In this document: positions 6,340 to 13,309 of the stretch, one piece after another
How the letters are laid out: each line of letters opens with the position of its first letter
Numbering within the stretch: the first letter of the stretch is position 1
Virus record (IMG/VR): IMGVR_UViG_3300031621_000021
Coordinates: 1-29,342 of that record
Origin: a virus
Reading direction: 5' to 3' (one strand)
DNA length: 29,342 nt
Made by a program: the position numbers and the translations under genes
Notes under the pieces: model-generated
What the model saw: the letters and a program-made list of their open reading frames with translations, nothing else
Told to the model about the DNA's origin: nothing
The model's database searches: none

Positions 6340-8183
6340 TGGACATCCGCGATCTATCTAAAAAGCTCGGTGATCATGCCTCAGGGATTTGTCAGGAGCT
6401 TTACCCCGACGGAAAAATCGAGTCTGGGTGCTACAAAGTTGGCTCGATCAGTGGTGAAAAGGGCAGATCAATGTCGGTGTACTTGCACGGAGAACAGGCC
6501 GGAAAGTACATGGATTTCGCGACAGGTGAGGGCGGAGATATGCTCGACCTAATTCAGTTTGCAATGGGCCTGAGCCTAGTTGATGCGATGGACTGGGCTA
6601 AGAAGAGATTCAATATACGTGATGGCGCACCGGCAAAAAAATTCAGCGGCGTAAAAAATAAAACCTACTCCAAGCCTAAACTCCCAGAGCAAGACAACAG
6701 TAATGTCCTCCACGGATACATGGAGAAGAGAGGCTTCAAGGATGTAGGAGAGATATGTTTCCGGTACAAGATCTATGAAACTGATACTAGGGGCGGTAAG
6801 GATGTTGTATTCCCTTTTCACGATCCTTCTGGTGAGCTTGTATTCATTAAGACCAAGCCAATGGATCATGATGGCAACCCGTCCACACAAAAAGATTTAA
6901 AGCCGATCTTGTTTGGGTGGCATGCACTGCCGGCTGACGCAAGGGAGGTCTGGATTACCGAGGGCGAATGGGATGCCATTGCTTGTAGTGAACTGGGATT
7001 TTCAGCCCTATCAGTCCCGATGGGAGGAGGGAAAGGAGCCAAGCAGACTAAGTGGATTGAGGCTGAATACGAGAACCTTGCCCGATTTGAGCGCATCTTG
7101 ATAGCTACCGACATGGATGAACAAGGGGAGCTTGCCGCCGCAGAAATTATGAGTCGTTTAGGTGACCGCTGTTTCCGGATTAACCTACCGACCAAGGATA
7201 TCAATGAGCTTTTGATGAGTGGCGAGAGTCCAAATGCGGCGTATGAGCATGCCCAGTTTGTACTGAAGTGTGCCTACGATGAGGCGGTATGGAAAGATCC
7301 GTCAACGCTTAGATCGGTGATCGAGTTTGAAGATGACCTTGATCAGTTTTTTAGTATTGAGGAAGACACCGCAGGATTCGGTTCAGGATGGGCAAAGCTT
7401 GATGAAGAGGATCTTCGGTTCCGGCCCCATGAACTATGGTTGGTTGGTGGAATCAACGGCCACGGAAAGTCGTTAATTCTAGGTCAGATTGCTTTAAATG
7501 CTGTCGAGCAAGACCAGAAGGTGTTAATCGCTTCAATGGAGATGCCGGCTAGAGCAACTCTTGGCAGGATGATGCGCCAAGCCGCCGGCGTAGGAACACC
7601 CCCCAAGCCTTACCGGAAGGCAATATTAGACTGGCTGGCACCTAACCTATGGCTTTTTGTGGATAAGCTGACTCCAAAGCCAAAAGATTTAATGGATTGC
7701 TTCGAGTACGCGTATCGGCGTTACGGCATCAATATGTTCGTCATTGACTCGCTAACGAACATGGTTCGCCAAGACGATTACGAAGGTCAGCAAAAATTCA
7801 TTGAGCAGTTAGTCAATTTTAAGATGGCTTTTCCCGTCACGATTTTTTTAGTCACTCACGTTCGGAAAGGTGAGAACGAATACCTCGCGCCCAACAAATA
7901 TGACATTAAGGGTTCAGGCTCGGTCACAGATTTGAGTGACGGCGTCGTTATGATTTTCAAAAATAAAAAGAAGATCGAAATGATGGCTCAGGCAGAAATG
8001 TTAGGTGAGGAGCCGGATGAAAAATACACAAAACAGTGGGACTCATACCTCGAAGTTCTGAAAAACCGAAACGGCCAGTGGGAAGGCAAGGTTGGATTTG
8101 AATTCGACTCAGGTTGCATGCAGTTCAAAGAGCGGAAAGGTTCCAAGCCAAAATTTTATATTAATTATTCAAAGGAAAGCTAA
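6336..8183 (+). CDS. Primase-helicase (TOPRIM plus DnaB/RecA-fold helicase)
   Basis: This 615-residue bifunctional replication protein resembles T7 gp4. Residues 15-95 resemble the primase N-terminal region (GKYMDFATGEGGDMLDLI) but lack zinc-binding cysteines. The TOPRIM motifs are Glu209-Gly-Glu (ITEGEWDAI) and Asp259-x-Asp261 (ATDMDEQG). The helicase domain shows Walker A GINGHGKS (372-379), the SMEMP motif (400-404), Walker B FVIDSL (about 468-473), VTH (506-508) and the KGSG motif near 525-528. The ATG at 6336 has GGAG 7 nt upstream and overlaps the previous stop. It should unwind the fork and prime the lagging strand. No DNA polymerase gene is visible in this window, so host polymerase is probably used. 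Confidence 0.92.
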   Translation: MMDIRDLSKKLGDHASGICQELYPDGKIESGCYKVGSISGEKGRSMSVYLHGEQAGKYMDFATGEGGDMLDLIQFAMGLSLVDAMDWAKKRFNIRDGAPAKKFSGVKNKTYSKPKLPEQDNSNVLHGYMEKRGFKDVGEICFRYKIYETDTRGGKDVVFPFHDPSGELVFIKTKPMDHDGNPSTQKDLKPILFGWHALPADAREVWITEGEWDAIACSELGFSALSVPMGGGKGAKQTKWIEAEYENLARFERILIATDMDEQGELAAAEIMSRLGDRCFRINLPTKDINELLMSGESPNAAYEHAQFVLKCAYDEAVWKDPSTLRSVIEFEDDLDQFFSIEEDTAGFGSGWAKLDEEDLRFRPHELWLVGGINGHGKSLILGQIALNAVEQDQKVLIASMEMPARATLGRMMRQAAGVGTPPKPYRKAILDWLAPNLWLFVDKLTPKPKDLMDCFEYAYRRYGINMFVIDSLTNMVRQDDYEGQQKFIEQLVNFKMAFPVTIFLVTHVRKGENEYLAPNKYDIKGSGSVTDLSDGVVMIFKNKKKIEMMAQAEMLGEEPDEKYTKQWDSYLEVLKNRNGQWEGKVGFEFDSGCMQFKERKGSKPKFYINYSKES

Positions 8184-8524
8184 TGGACGATCAGGAGCAG
8201 TTTGCAAACAAAGTTAGAGACGCTGGCAAAGCCATCTATAAGGCAGAAGCCGCATTAGGTCGGGCTGACGCTGAAGAGAAAAAGATTGTTGCAGTAACGA
8301 TGGTTCGGGCAGAGCTAAGTGCCGGAGCTAAAACAAATGCGGCTCAAATAAGAGCGGCTGATGAAGACATCACGGTGTATCAAGCGCGGTGTGATCGCGG
8401 TACAGCAAAGGGATTGCTAGCCCTAGCCAAGACAGAGTTGATAGCGGCAGAAATGGAGTTCAAACAATGGCAAAGCAATATGGCGAATCAACGCCTCGAA
8501 AAACACAGAATTTATAACTCATAG
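8183..8524 (+). CDS. Hypothetical helical protein, 113 residues
   Basis: I do not recognise this protein. It is rich in Ala, Glu and Lys, with heptad-like spacing over most of its length, so it is probably an extended helical or coiled-coil protein. The start overlaps the primase-helicase stop (TAATG), implying coupled translation. A role in replication is inferred only from position. Confidence 0.75.
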   Translation: MDDQEQFANKVRDAGKAIYKAEAALGRADAEEKKIVAVTMVRAELSAGAKTNAAQIRAADEDITVYQARCDRGTAKGLLALAKTELIAAEMEFKQWQSNMANQRLEKHRIYNS

Positions 8525-8533
8525 GAAATGACC

Positions 8534-8743
8534 ATGAAAAATGAAGCTTTAAGAGAATTAATGTTTAACAAAGACGTTACGCAAAGCCACCTAGCAAGAC
8601 AGACTGGTGTGCCACAACCAACAATAAATAGATTTTTACTGGGCCGAACGAAGTCTCCAGACTTTAGTTCTGTTCAAAAAATTGCAAAGTATTTTGATGT
8701 TGGGGTTGAGCAAGTATTCAACCAAGAAATCGTTCAAGAATGA
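8534..8743 (+). CDS. XRE-family helix-turn-helix regulator (Cro/CII-like position)
   Basis: This 69-residue protein is a single HTH domain: LRELMFNKDVTQSHLARQTGVPQPTINRFLLGRTKSPDFSSVQKIAKYFDVGVEQVF. TQSHLARQTGVPQPTINRFL is the classic helix-turn-helix. The start at 8534 has AGGA 7 nt upstream; an ATG at 8528 would be too close to it. It sits inside the replication operon, away from the main repressor, so it may tune early or late transcription as Cro or CII does. Its operator is unknown. Confidence 0.85.
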   Translation: MKNEALRELMFNKDVTQSHLARQTGVPQPTINRFLLGRTKSPDFSSVQKIAKYFDVGVEQVFNQEIVQE

Positions 8744-9042
8744 AAGGGAGGACACCCACCGTCGAAGAGAAAAAGTGGATGTCCGCCATATCTGATTTCG
8801 GGTGCGTGGTGTGTAAGAAATTCTTGGGGGTGACTTCCCCCGCAGAAATTCATCACATCGACGGCAAGACGAAACCTGAAGCTCACTTTAACTCAATACC
8901 GCTGTGCTACTTGCACCACAGGGCAGGAGAAAACAATGAAAGATTCACATCACGACATCCGTCAAAAGCAAAATTCGTTGAAAGGTACGGAACGGAGCAT
9001 GATCTTCGAGAATACGTCAGAGAGAAAATCGGATGGGATTAA
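8740..9042 (+). CDS. Ref-like HNH nuclease
   Basis: Conserved features are CVVC (22-25), EIHHIDG (36-42), a His-containing segment leading to IPLCYLHH (53-60), and the tail RHPSKAKFVERYGTEHDL. This is the pattern of the phage P1 Ref family, HNH endonucleases that cut single-stranded or D-loop DNA with the help of RecA. The opening MKGRTPTVEEKKWM also fits that family. The start overlaps the previous stop (ATGA). The last 107 bp are shared with the next gene in another frame. A role in recombination or DNA turnover is likely. Confidence 0.78.
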   Translation: MKGRTPTVEEKKWMSAISDFGCVVCKKFLGVTSPAEIHHIDGKTKPEAHFNSIPLCYLHHRAGENNERFTSRHPSKAKFVERYGTEHDLREYVREKIGWD

Positions 9043-9331
9043 CTCAGCGACACCGCAAGAGTGGGATCGAGTCAGAAAAGAGCATCCTGCAATCTTGAGG
9101 GAGGAGAACGTCTATTCGCCGTCGCACTACACGCATGCAACTGGTGCTGAATGCATCGATATTATGATTCAGCTCTACGGCAAGCAGAGGGTTGAGGAGT
9201 GGGCCGAGATCACATCGTTTAAGTACCAGTGGCGAAATGGATCTAAAGAAGGAAACTCGTCGGAGCAGGACAAGATGAAGTCCATTTGGTACAACCGATT
9301 TTCAATGGGGGATGATCCTAGAAATGATTAA
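8936..9331 (+). CDS. DUF3310 protein (phage nucleotide kinase-like domain) with N-terminal extension
   Basis: Residues about 60-125 match DUF3310: YSPSHYTHATGAECIDIMIQ, then an aromatic-rich segment SFKYQWRNGSK and a final KMKSIWYNRF. The family is widespread in phages and is sometimes labelled a nucleotide kinase, but its activity is not settled. I chose the ATG at 8936 because GGAG lies 6 nt upstream. This makes the first ~36 residues overlap the end of the Ref-like gene in another frame. That segment is hydrophilic and shows no domain. Later in-frame starts lack a good ribosome site. Confidence 0.75.
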   Translation: MKDSHHDIRQKQNSLKGTERSMIFENTSERKSDGINSATPQEWDRVRKEHPAILREENVYSPSHYTHATGAECIDIMIQLYGKQRVEEWAEITSFKYQWRNGSKEGNSSEQDKMKSIWYNRFSMGDDPRND

Positions 9332-9713
9332 CGGTAGAGCAAAAGGCCATGCTTTTGAGCGTGAGCTTATCAAGAAATTTCAAGATGAGTTTGGCGAGTG
9401 TGCTGATCATCTTAAACGCAACTTAGACCAGTATCAGGTCGCCGGTAAGGCTGACATTGAGTTTAATAACTTAATGATCGAGGCCAAGCGTTATGCGTCC
9501 GGTCACTGGCACAAAGAAGATTGGTGGGATCAGACGATGACATCAGCCGGTGATGAGTATATTCCGGTGCTGATTTACAAGTATGACCGACAGCCTATTA
9601 AGTTTGTGTTCCGGCTATCTGATTTGATGGGTGCAGGGTACGAGGAAGAGACGGCTAGTGTCGATTATGAGACTGGCATCATGCTGATGCGTGAGTTGTT
9701 GAAGTTTAAATGA
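9324..9713 (+). CDS. PD-(D/E)XK nuclease, Holliday-junction-resolvase-like
   Basis: This is a 129-residue nuclease-like protein. GRAKGHAFERELIKKF provides the early Glu, GKADIEFNNLMIEAKRY provides the Asp and the Glu-x-Lys pair, and KEDWWDQTMTSAGDEYIPVLIYK is the following helix and strand. This resembles VRR-NUC/Hjc-type phage resolvases. The ATG at 9324 overlaps the stop of the DUF3310 gene; a start at 9312 would lie directly against the G run. It probably resolves branched replication or recombination intermediates before packaging. Confidence 0.72.
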   Translation: MINGRAKGHAFERELIKKFQDEFGECADHLKRNLDQYQVAGKADIEFNNLMIEAKRYASGHWHKEDWWDQTMTSAGDEYIPVLIYKYDRQPIKFVFRLSDLMGAGYEEETASVDYETGIMLMRELLKFK

Positions 9714-10012
9714 AGCCTAGCGAGATGACTCACCATTCAAAAATTGCGGCGGCAAAAGCATATTACCCCCAATGCCTTAAATACATAGAAGAGAACATGA
9801 AGCCTCAGTTCCGTCAGCTAGCCAAAGCAACGCTGATGTACTACTTGCCGCGAGCGATACTTGACTTAAGCACGAAGGAAGAGCGTCGAGCCGCAATTGA
9901 CTCAATACCGGATGACTTAGACATAACTCACTTCAAGCCTATCGTGAAGCTGTCAGTCAGAAGTTTATGGGAATCAGACCAGAGGAGAGCCCGTGCTAAT
10001 CAAGCTAAGTAA
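9710..10012 (+). CDS. Hypothetical phage protein, 100 residues
   Basis: This is a helical, basic protein with KAYYPQCLKYIEENMKPQFRQLAKATLMYYLPRAILDL. I recall similar small proteins in other phage replication modules but cannot name the family or function. The start overlaps the nuclease stop (ATGA), and the end overlaps the start of the next gene. Confidence 0.75.
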   Translation: MKPSEMTHHSKIAAAKAYYPQCLKYIEENMKPQFRQLAKATLMYYLPRAILDLSTKEERRAAIDSIPDDLDITHFKPIVKLSVRSLWESDQRRARANQAK

Positions 10013-10499
10013 GCAGGACGTTCATAGCTCAGAAATCATGGGTGCCGACACGGTGAAGTTATGCGAGATGCAGGGCTTCAAACCAAGGCTTGAGAATGAC
10101 CGGCAGAGCAGGGTAGAGGCAAACGTCTACGGTTTCAAGGCAGAGTTCGCTGTTGCACGATTACTGGGCGTAGAGACGCCTACCGTCAACGTAGTGAGTG
10201 ATGGGGGTGTTGATCTTTGGTTTGAGGGCGTGAGCATCGATGTGAAGTTTAACAATGCAGAGTTTGGCAACCTGATCTTCGACAACATGGATAAGTTTAA
10301 ATCCAAGATTGCCGTGTTGGTTGGTAAGACCAGTGACCCTGAGGTGATGCGAATCAATGGTTGGATCAGTCGTAAGAAGTTTGGGGGTTCACATTTCCAA
10401 AAGGACTTTGGTTATGGCTCTAGGTGCGTCATGAAACATCATGATCTGCTAGATATTGAAAGTTTGTGGAAGGTACTGATGGAGTATCGATTTAAATAA
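9993..10499 (+). CDS. PD-(D/E)XK-like nuclease, second copy type
   Basis: This is a 168-residue protein. After a basic N-terminus comes VYGFKAEFAVARLLG (early Glu), then DGGVDLWFEGVSIDVKFN, which offers an Asp and a D-x-K pair typical of a restriction-endonuclease fold. A mixed region with IAVLVGKTSDPEVMRINGWISR follows. The start is GTG with GAGGAG 5 nt upstream. It is distinct in sequence from the nuclease at 9324-9713. It could be a nicking or degradation enzyme. The substrate is unknown and the fold assignment rests on motif spacing only. Confidence 0.6.
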   Translation: MLIKLSKQDVHSSEIMGADTVKLCEMQGFKPRLENDRQSRVEANVYGFKAEFAVARLLGVETPTVNVVSDGGVDLWFEGVSIDVKFNNAEFGNLIFDNMDKFKSKIAVLVGKTSDPEVMRINGWISRKKFGGSHFQKDFGYGSRCVMKHHDLLDIESLWKVLMEYRFK

Positions 10500-10511
10500 A
10501 AGGGAAAAGAT

Positions 10512-10808
10512 ATGGCAGTTAAAGTAATTAACAAAGTTTGTCACCCGAATGGCAGGAATGACTTGGGTTCACAAAACCACAAGCCCACTAATATTCGTTC
10601 AATAAAAGTTAATCTGGACGATAGTCGTACTTACAGAAACTATGTGGTTTTTGATTGTTTTCATCAGGTTGTAGAAATAACCGGAACAAGTTTCCATGCG
10701 ATTATTAAACAGAGTGTTGAAGATTATCCGAGGTTCAGAAAGATACTTAAAAACTACATAGAGCAGTTAGATAATCCCGACTTTGAAGATACGCACTACC
10801 GTAGATAA
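10512..10808 (+). CDS. Hypothetical protein, last gene of the replication operon
   Basis: This 98-residue protein contains RTYRNYVVFDCFHQVVEITGTSFHAIIKQSVEDYPRF and an acidic C-terminus. I do not recognise it. AGGG lies about 8 nt upstream of the ATG. It faces tail-to-tail with the leftward accessory operon. The only terminator in between works for the leftward operon, so rightward transcription may read on as antisense. Confidence 0.7.
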   Translation: MAVKVINKVCHPNGRNDLGSQNHKPTNIRSIKVNLDDSRTYRNYVVFDCFHQVVEITGTSFHAIIKQSVEDYPRFRKILKNYIEQLDNPDFEDTHYRR

Positions 10809-10816
10809 TTTAGACC

Positions 10817-10839
10817 AAAAAAAAGCCCCCGAAGGGGCT
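10817..10839 (-). terminator. Strong intrinsic terminator with UUCG loop
   Basis: On the minus strand AGCCCC-TTCG-GGGGCT is followed by eight Ts. The loop is the very stable C(UUCG)G type. The first stem base lies within the TAG stop codon of the last gene of the leftward operon. In the plus direction there is no T tract, so it acts one way. Confidence 0.88.
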
Positions 10840-11020
10840 AGACGCCTAGGCTTAACTTCAAGAGCTTGAGGTTAGACCGGCTCATTTTACGTGCATGCCT
10901 TGGGTCGCCATCACGCCGCCAGTTCGTGACGGTGGTCGGTGACACTTCAAGCATTTCTGCAATCGCTTTACTGGTTAATTTATGATCTTTTATCAGAGCG
11001 ATCAGTTCAGGGTTTTTCAC
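10838..11020 (-). CDS. Small helix-turn-helix protein
   Basis: This 60-residue protein carries IALIKDHKLTSKAIAEMLEVSPTTVTNWRRDGDPRHARKM, an HTH of the XRE/YdaS-like kind, and ends in basic helices. The GTG start shares its G with the stop of the previous gene (TAGTG), and GGAG lies 7 nt upstream; the in-frame ATG at 11044 lacks a site. It is the last gene before the terminator and may be a regulator of this operon or a host-directed DNA binder. Confidence 0.75.
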   Translation of the reverse strand: MKNPELIALIKDHKLTSKAIAEMLEVSPTTVTNWRRDGDPRHARKMSRSNLKLLKLSLGV

Positions 11021-11241
11021 TACTCTTCTCCAATTAGAATGCAACTAAGCAATGCCCATGCCGCGTCAATCTCTGACTGGCTGTACGGAGCATCGCCAAT
11101 GTTGCGCGTGTACTTGGTGATAACGGCATCCACAATATCAAAGGCTGTCTCGTCATTCATTTTATAGGTAATGCCATCAAGGTTTACTGCCATGTTATCC
11201 GGCAAGTAGATATCACCACCGCGCTCGAAAGTAAAAGCCAT
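11020..11241 (-). CDS. Hypothetical protein, 73 residues
   Basis: I do not recognise it. It has a beta-rich start (FTFERGGDIYLPDNMAVNLDGITYKM) and a helical end (EIDAAWALLSCILIG). The ATG overlaps the previous stop (TGATG) and is preceded by AAGGAGG, part of the repeated GGAGGTGGCGTGATG junction. Confidence 0.7.
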   Translation of the reverse strand: MAFTFERGGDIYLPDNMAVNLDGITYKMNDETAFDIVDAVITKYTRNIGDAPYSQSEIDAAWALLSCILIGEE

Positions 11242-11573
11242 CACGCCACCTCCTTAAAAAATTCAAGCAAATCATCACGTTTAATTTCCGTTAAATATGA
11301 CGAGTACCTCACGTTTAATGAGTTTAATGTGCATTTGAGGGTTTTAGGGTCGTCAGTCCCAAAAGGACTTTGATCCATAGGTATCTCGGCCCAGCACTCC
11401 CAAGACATACCTTGTGATGCGTCATAGGCATTGCATTCCCAATCACCCCCGTAATCTTCCTCTTTAATCAAAACCCAGTTACCCAAAGTTTTAATGTTGT
11501 CAGGGTCAAACTCTTCGCCGCCCATGCGCTCGCTGATGTACACCGCAAGCTCTTCTCTCTCTTGTCTGTTCAT
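11241..11573 (-). CDS. Hypothetical acidic protein, 110 residues
   Basis: It is acidic, with many Trp, Asp and Glu (NWVLIKEEDYGGDWECNAYD, SWECWAEIPMDQSPFG), and ends in FFKEVA. The EVA codons plus the stop form the ribosome site of the next gene. The ATG at 11573 is also set in a GGAGGTGGCGTGATG junction. Acidic proteins of this kind in phage accessory operons are sometimes DNA mimics, but nothing here proves it. Confidence 0.7.
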   Translation of the reverse strand: MNRQEREELAVYISERMGGEEFDPDNIKTLGNWVLIKEEDYGGDWECNAYDASQGMSWECWAEIPMDQSPFGTDDPKTLKCTLNSLNVRYSSYLTEIKRDDLLEFFKEVA

Positions 11574-11878
11574 CACGCCACCTCCGAGCAGTGTTGATCA
11601 TAATCTGCGGCCCATGCTTCAGAGACTTCATTGATGCCGTAGTCATAGATGATTTCATCAGGGTTTTGCTTCCACTCATGCATATAGCCGAACCATGAGT
11701 ATTCTGTTTCGGCTTCACCGGTGATAAGGTATATACATCCCATATCTCCGGCTTCACTAGCATCCTTGGCGTCCTTGTAACTGGTGCCGCGATACTCATG
11801 CTCACCTTCTATATCAACCTCGACGGTGTAACCTTTTGCTATACCCCATTTAATGAGGTGTAAGTGTGCTTTTTTCAT
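11573..11878 (-). CDS. Small phage protein with HEYRGTSYKDA motif
   Basis: This is a 101-residue protein, KKAHLHLIKWGIAKGYTVEVDIEGEHEYRGTSYKDAKDA, followed by an acidic stretch and ending in HCSEVA. Proteins with this helix plus sheet opening are frequent in phage accessory regions; the function is unknown to me. The ATG at 11878 overlaps the previous stop (ATGA), and AGG lies 7 nt upstream. Confidence 0.7.
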   Translation of the reverse strand: MKKAHLHLIKWGIAKGYTVEVDIEGEHEYRGTSYKDAKDASEAGDMGCIYLITGEAETEYSWFGYMHEWKQNPDEIIYDYGINEVSEAWAADYDQHCSEVA

Positions 11879-12090
11879 GCCGCCACCTCGCAATCTTCAG
11901 TCCATACCAAGAATACTGCGTTGGCGCAGTTTATAGTAAGGTCAAGATTCTCAACCATCCAAGATGGTGCGCCGAACATGTTCATCTCACCACTGTCTCT
12001 CAGTGACTCAAGCTCGTCAAAGTAATCAGATGGATCGATGTACTGGGTTTCTAGGAATTCCCTAGCTTGTTTAACATTGTTAAATTTCAT
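11875..12090 (-). CDS. Hypothetical protein, 71 residues
   Basis: It is acidic and predicted helical (VKQAREFLETQYIDPSDYFDELESLRDSGEM), with a hydrophobic segment LTINCANAVFLVWTEDCEVAA at the end. It has no recognised family. It starts after an SD hairpin (12097-12110), with AGGAGG 8 nt before the ATG. Confidence 0.7.
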   Translation of the reverse strand: MKFNNVKQAREFLETQYIDPSDYFDELESLRDSGEMNMFGAPSWMVENLDLTINCANAVFLVWTEDCEVAA

Positions 12091-12096
12091 AATAAT

Positions 12097-12161
12097 ATCC
12101 TCCTCAGGATTTAATTAAGTGTTCAAAAATAAACACTAAGAAACTACCCTTAGGTAGCTTC
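12097..12161 (-). promoter_or_regulatory. Intergenic RNA leader: two hairpins plus SD hairpin
   Basis: On the minus-strand RNA, reading from the upstream stop codon, there is a 9-bp hairpin GAAGCUACC/GGUAGUUUC (12161-12140, one G-U pair). Next comes a 6-bp hairpin AGTGTT/AACACT (12118-12137). Last is ATCCT-GAGG-AGGAT (12110-12097), which holds the Shine-Dalgarno sequence of the gene starting at 12090. The leaders at 12840-12882 and 13238-13302 have the same plan with compensated stem changes. Confidence 0.65.
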
Positions 12162-12168
12162 GTGGTGA

Positions 12169-12384
12169 TTACTCCTCTTCAGTGTCATGCGCGACAATAA
12201 GCAGTGACAGATTCTCGATAACGACCGACAAGTCATTGCGAATTTGACGGGCGTCCAAAACAAGATCGCTACGCTTTATATCAAAGCCGTCTATCGCGGA
12301 TAGCGCACGGTGAAAATCGGTGTCTATCGTATCAAGGTCTTCCCAGATCTCCTGCAAATACTTTAGGACTTGTGACTTTTCCAT
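12169..12384 (-). CDS. Hypothetical helical protein, 71 residues
   Basis: It is an acidic, largely helical protein (LKYLQEIWEDLDTIDTDFHRALSAID, then RSDLVLDARQIRNDLSVVIENLSLLIVAHDTEEE). It has no recognised family. The ATG at 12384 follows a GGAGGTGGCGTGATG junction. Its TAA begins the leader element that precedes the next gene. Confidence 0.7.
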   Translation of the reverse strand: MEKSQVLKYLQEIWEDLDTIDTDFHRALSAIDGFDIKRSDLVLDARQIRNDLSVVIENLSLLIVAHDTEEE

Positions 12385-12548
12385 CACGCCACCTCCGTCT
12401 TAAGTTGGTCAATGATCTTACCCATACGGATGATCTCACTTCTAGCCCATGCGGTATCGCCAGTGCCTTCCATGATCGCGACCAACATCACTGCGGTCTC
12501 TTCCCATGTGGGGGTCATATCTACATATTCAGTTTGTGATTGGCTCAT
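12384..12548 (-). CDS. Small hypothetical protein, 54 residues
   Basis: A short gene reading MSQSQTEYVDMTPTWEETAV, a helical core VMLVAIMEGTGDTAWARSEI and an end at KTEVA. MTPTWEE followed by an Ala-rich helix recurs in small phage proteins as I recall, with no known function. It overlaps its neighbours at both ends (ATGA upstream, TGATG downstream), and GGAGG lies 6 nt before the start. The tight packing supports it being real despite its size. Confidence 0.75.
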   Translation of the reverse strand: MSQSQTEYVDMTPTWEETAVMLVAIMEGTGDTAWARSEIIRMGKIIDQLKTEVA

Positions 12549-12814
12549 GACTTCCCTCCACTAAAGGTTGGCAGACCCAGATCCGACCATTTGACACTAA
12601 GGTCGTTGTGCGTCTTCTCTAGTTCGAGTGCTGTCATTGTTTCTCTCAGCTTCTCGCAAGCTTGGTCAATCAGGCTCTCAATGACAGTTAAGCCGTTAAC
12701 ATCATGCTCAAAGTGATCGTCACCTTGAAACTGTTCCATAAGACCGGAGAGTCTGCTTAACTCCTGCTCTATAGCGTTTAGGCTTTTAGATGTATATTTA
12801 GTTTTATTATTCAT
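12545..12814 (-). CDS. Hypothetical coiled-coil protein, 89 residues
   Basis: It is helical and acidic (SLNAIEQELSRLSGLMEQF ... VIESLIDQACEKLRETMTALELEKTHNDL) with a short disordered C-terminus. It has no recognised family. Its ribosome site (CGGGAT) differs from the standard SD hairpin of the neighbours, apparently a degenerate copy. Confidence 0.7.
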   Translation of the reverse strand: MNNKTKYTSKSLNAIEQELSRLSGLMEQFQGDDHFEHDVNGLTVIESLIDQACEKLRETMTALELEKTHNDLSVKWSDLGLPTFSGGKS

Positions 12815-12839
12815 AATAATCCCGTCCGTGTTTTTTTAA

Positions 12840-12882
12840 TGATGTCAGAATTAACATCAAGAAACCACCCTTGGGTGGCTTC
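12840..12882 (-). promoter_or_regulatory. Intergenic RNA leader: two hairpins
   Basis: GAAGCCACC/GGUGGUUUC (9 bp, loop CAAG) and TGATGT/ACATCA (6 bp) repeat the plan of the leader at 12097-12161 with different but still paired bases. The SD hairpin at the end has decayed (ACGGACGGGAT). The element starts at the stop codon of the gene at 12890. Confidence 0.6.
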
Positions 12883-12889
12883 GTGGTGC

Positions 12890-13231
12890 TTACTCGTAGC
12901 GAGGTCTCTCCTCAGGAAATTCTCTAGGGGGGTGAGACTGAACTAGCACTGCGATTTCAGATTGTCCCCAAGCTCCACCAACAGTAATGTAATTATCATC
13001 ACCGTTACCGTCCGGATCACAACCGTCCATAGAGTTGAATCCCATCTTATACTCTGTGGGTTGCTGTATTTTCTCGCGCAGTTCCTTCGCTAAAGACTGA
13101 GCTTTTTTTGGATCAACAAAACGTGCCTTGCATCCTACCGGCTCTCCTGCGCTATACCACCAACCACCTTCCTCAGAACCGCCGTAGCAAGAGTGGATTT
13201 CATAAAGATTAACGTAATGCATTTTTTTCAT
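12890..13231 (-). CDS. Phage protein with GGSEEGGWWY motif
   Basis: A 113-residue protein opening MKKMHYVNLYEIHSCYGGSEEGGWWYSAGEP. The motif Y-GG-EEGGWWY followed by a gap, a helix (DPKKAQSLAKELREKI) and a beta-rich end recurs in small phage proteins I have seen, without a known role. The ATG is 8 nt after AGGAGG in an SD hairpin. Confidence 0.75.
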   Translation of the reverse strand: MKKMHYVNLYEIHSCYGGSEEGGWWYSAGEPVGCKARFVDPKKAQSLAKELREKIQQPTEYKMGFNSMDGCDPDGNGDDNYITVGGAWGQSEIAVLVQSHPPREFPEERPRYE

Positions 13232-13237
13232 AATAAT

Positions 13238-13302
13238 ATCCTCCTCAGGATCATATTCAGTGTCGAAGTTAACACTAGTAAGCTACCCCGAAAGATAGCT
13301 TA
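13238..13302 (-). promoter_or_regulatory. Intergenic RNA leader: two hairpins plus SD hairpin
   Basis: TAAGCTA/TAGCTTA (13302-13279), AGTGT/ACACT (13259-13276) and ATCCT-GAGG-AGGAT (13251-13238) follow the same plan as 12097-12161. It begins about 8 nt after the stop of the small membrane-protein gene. Confidence 0.6.
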
Positions 13303-13309
13303 GTGGTGA

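Noticed and set aside
10817-10839. Bidirectional terminator for the converging operons.
   Set aside because: Only the leftward strand has a U tract; in the rightward direction the stem is followed by AGACG.
11506-11805. 99-codon frame on the minus strand.
   Set aside because: It overlaps two better-supported genes in other frames and has no ribosome site.
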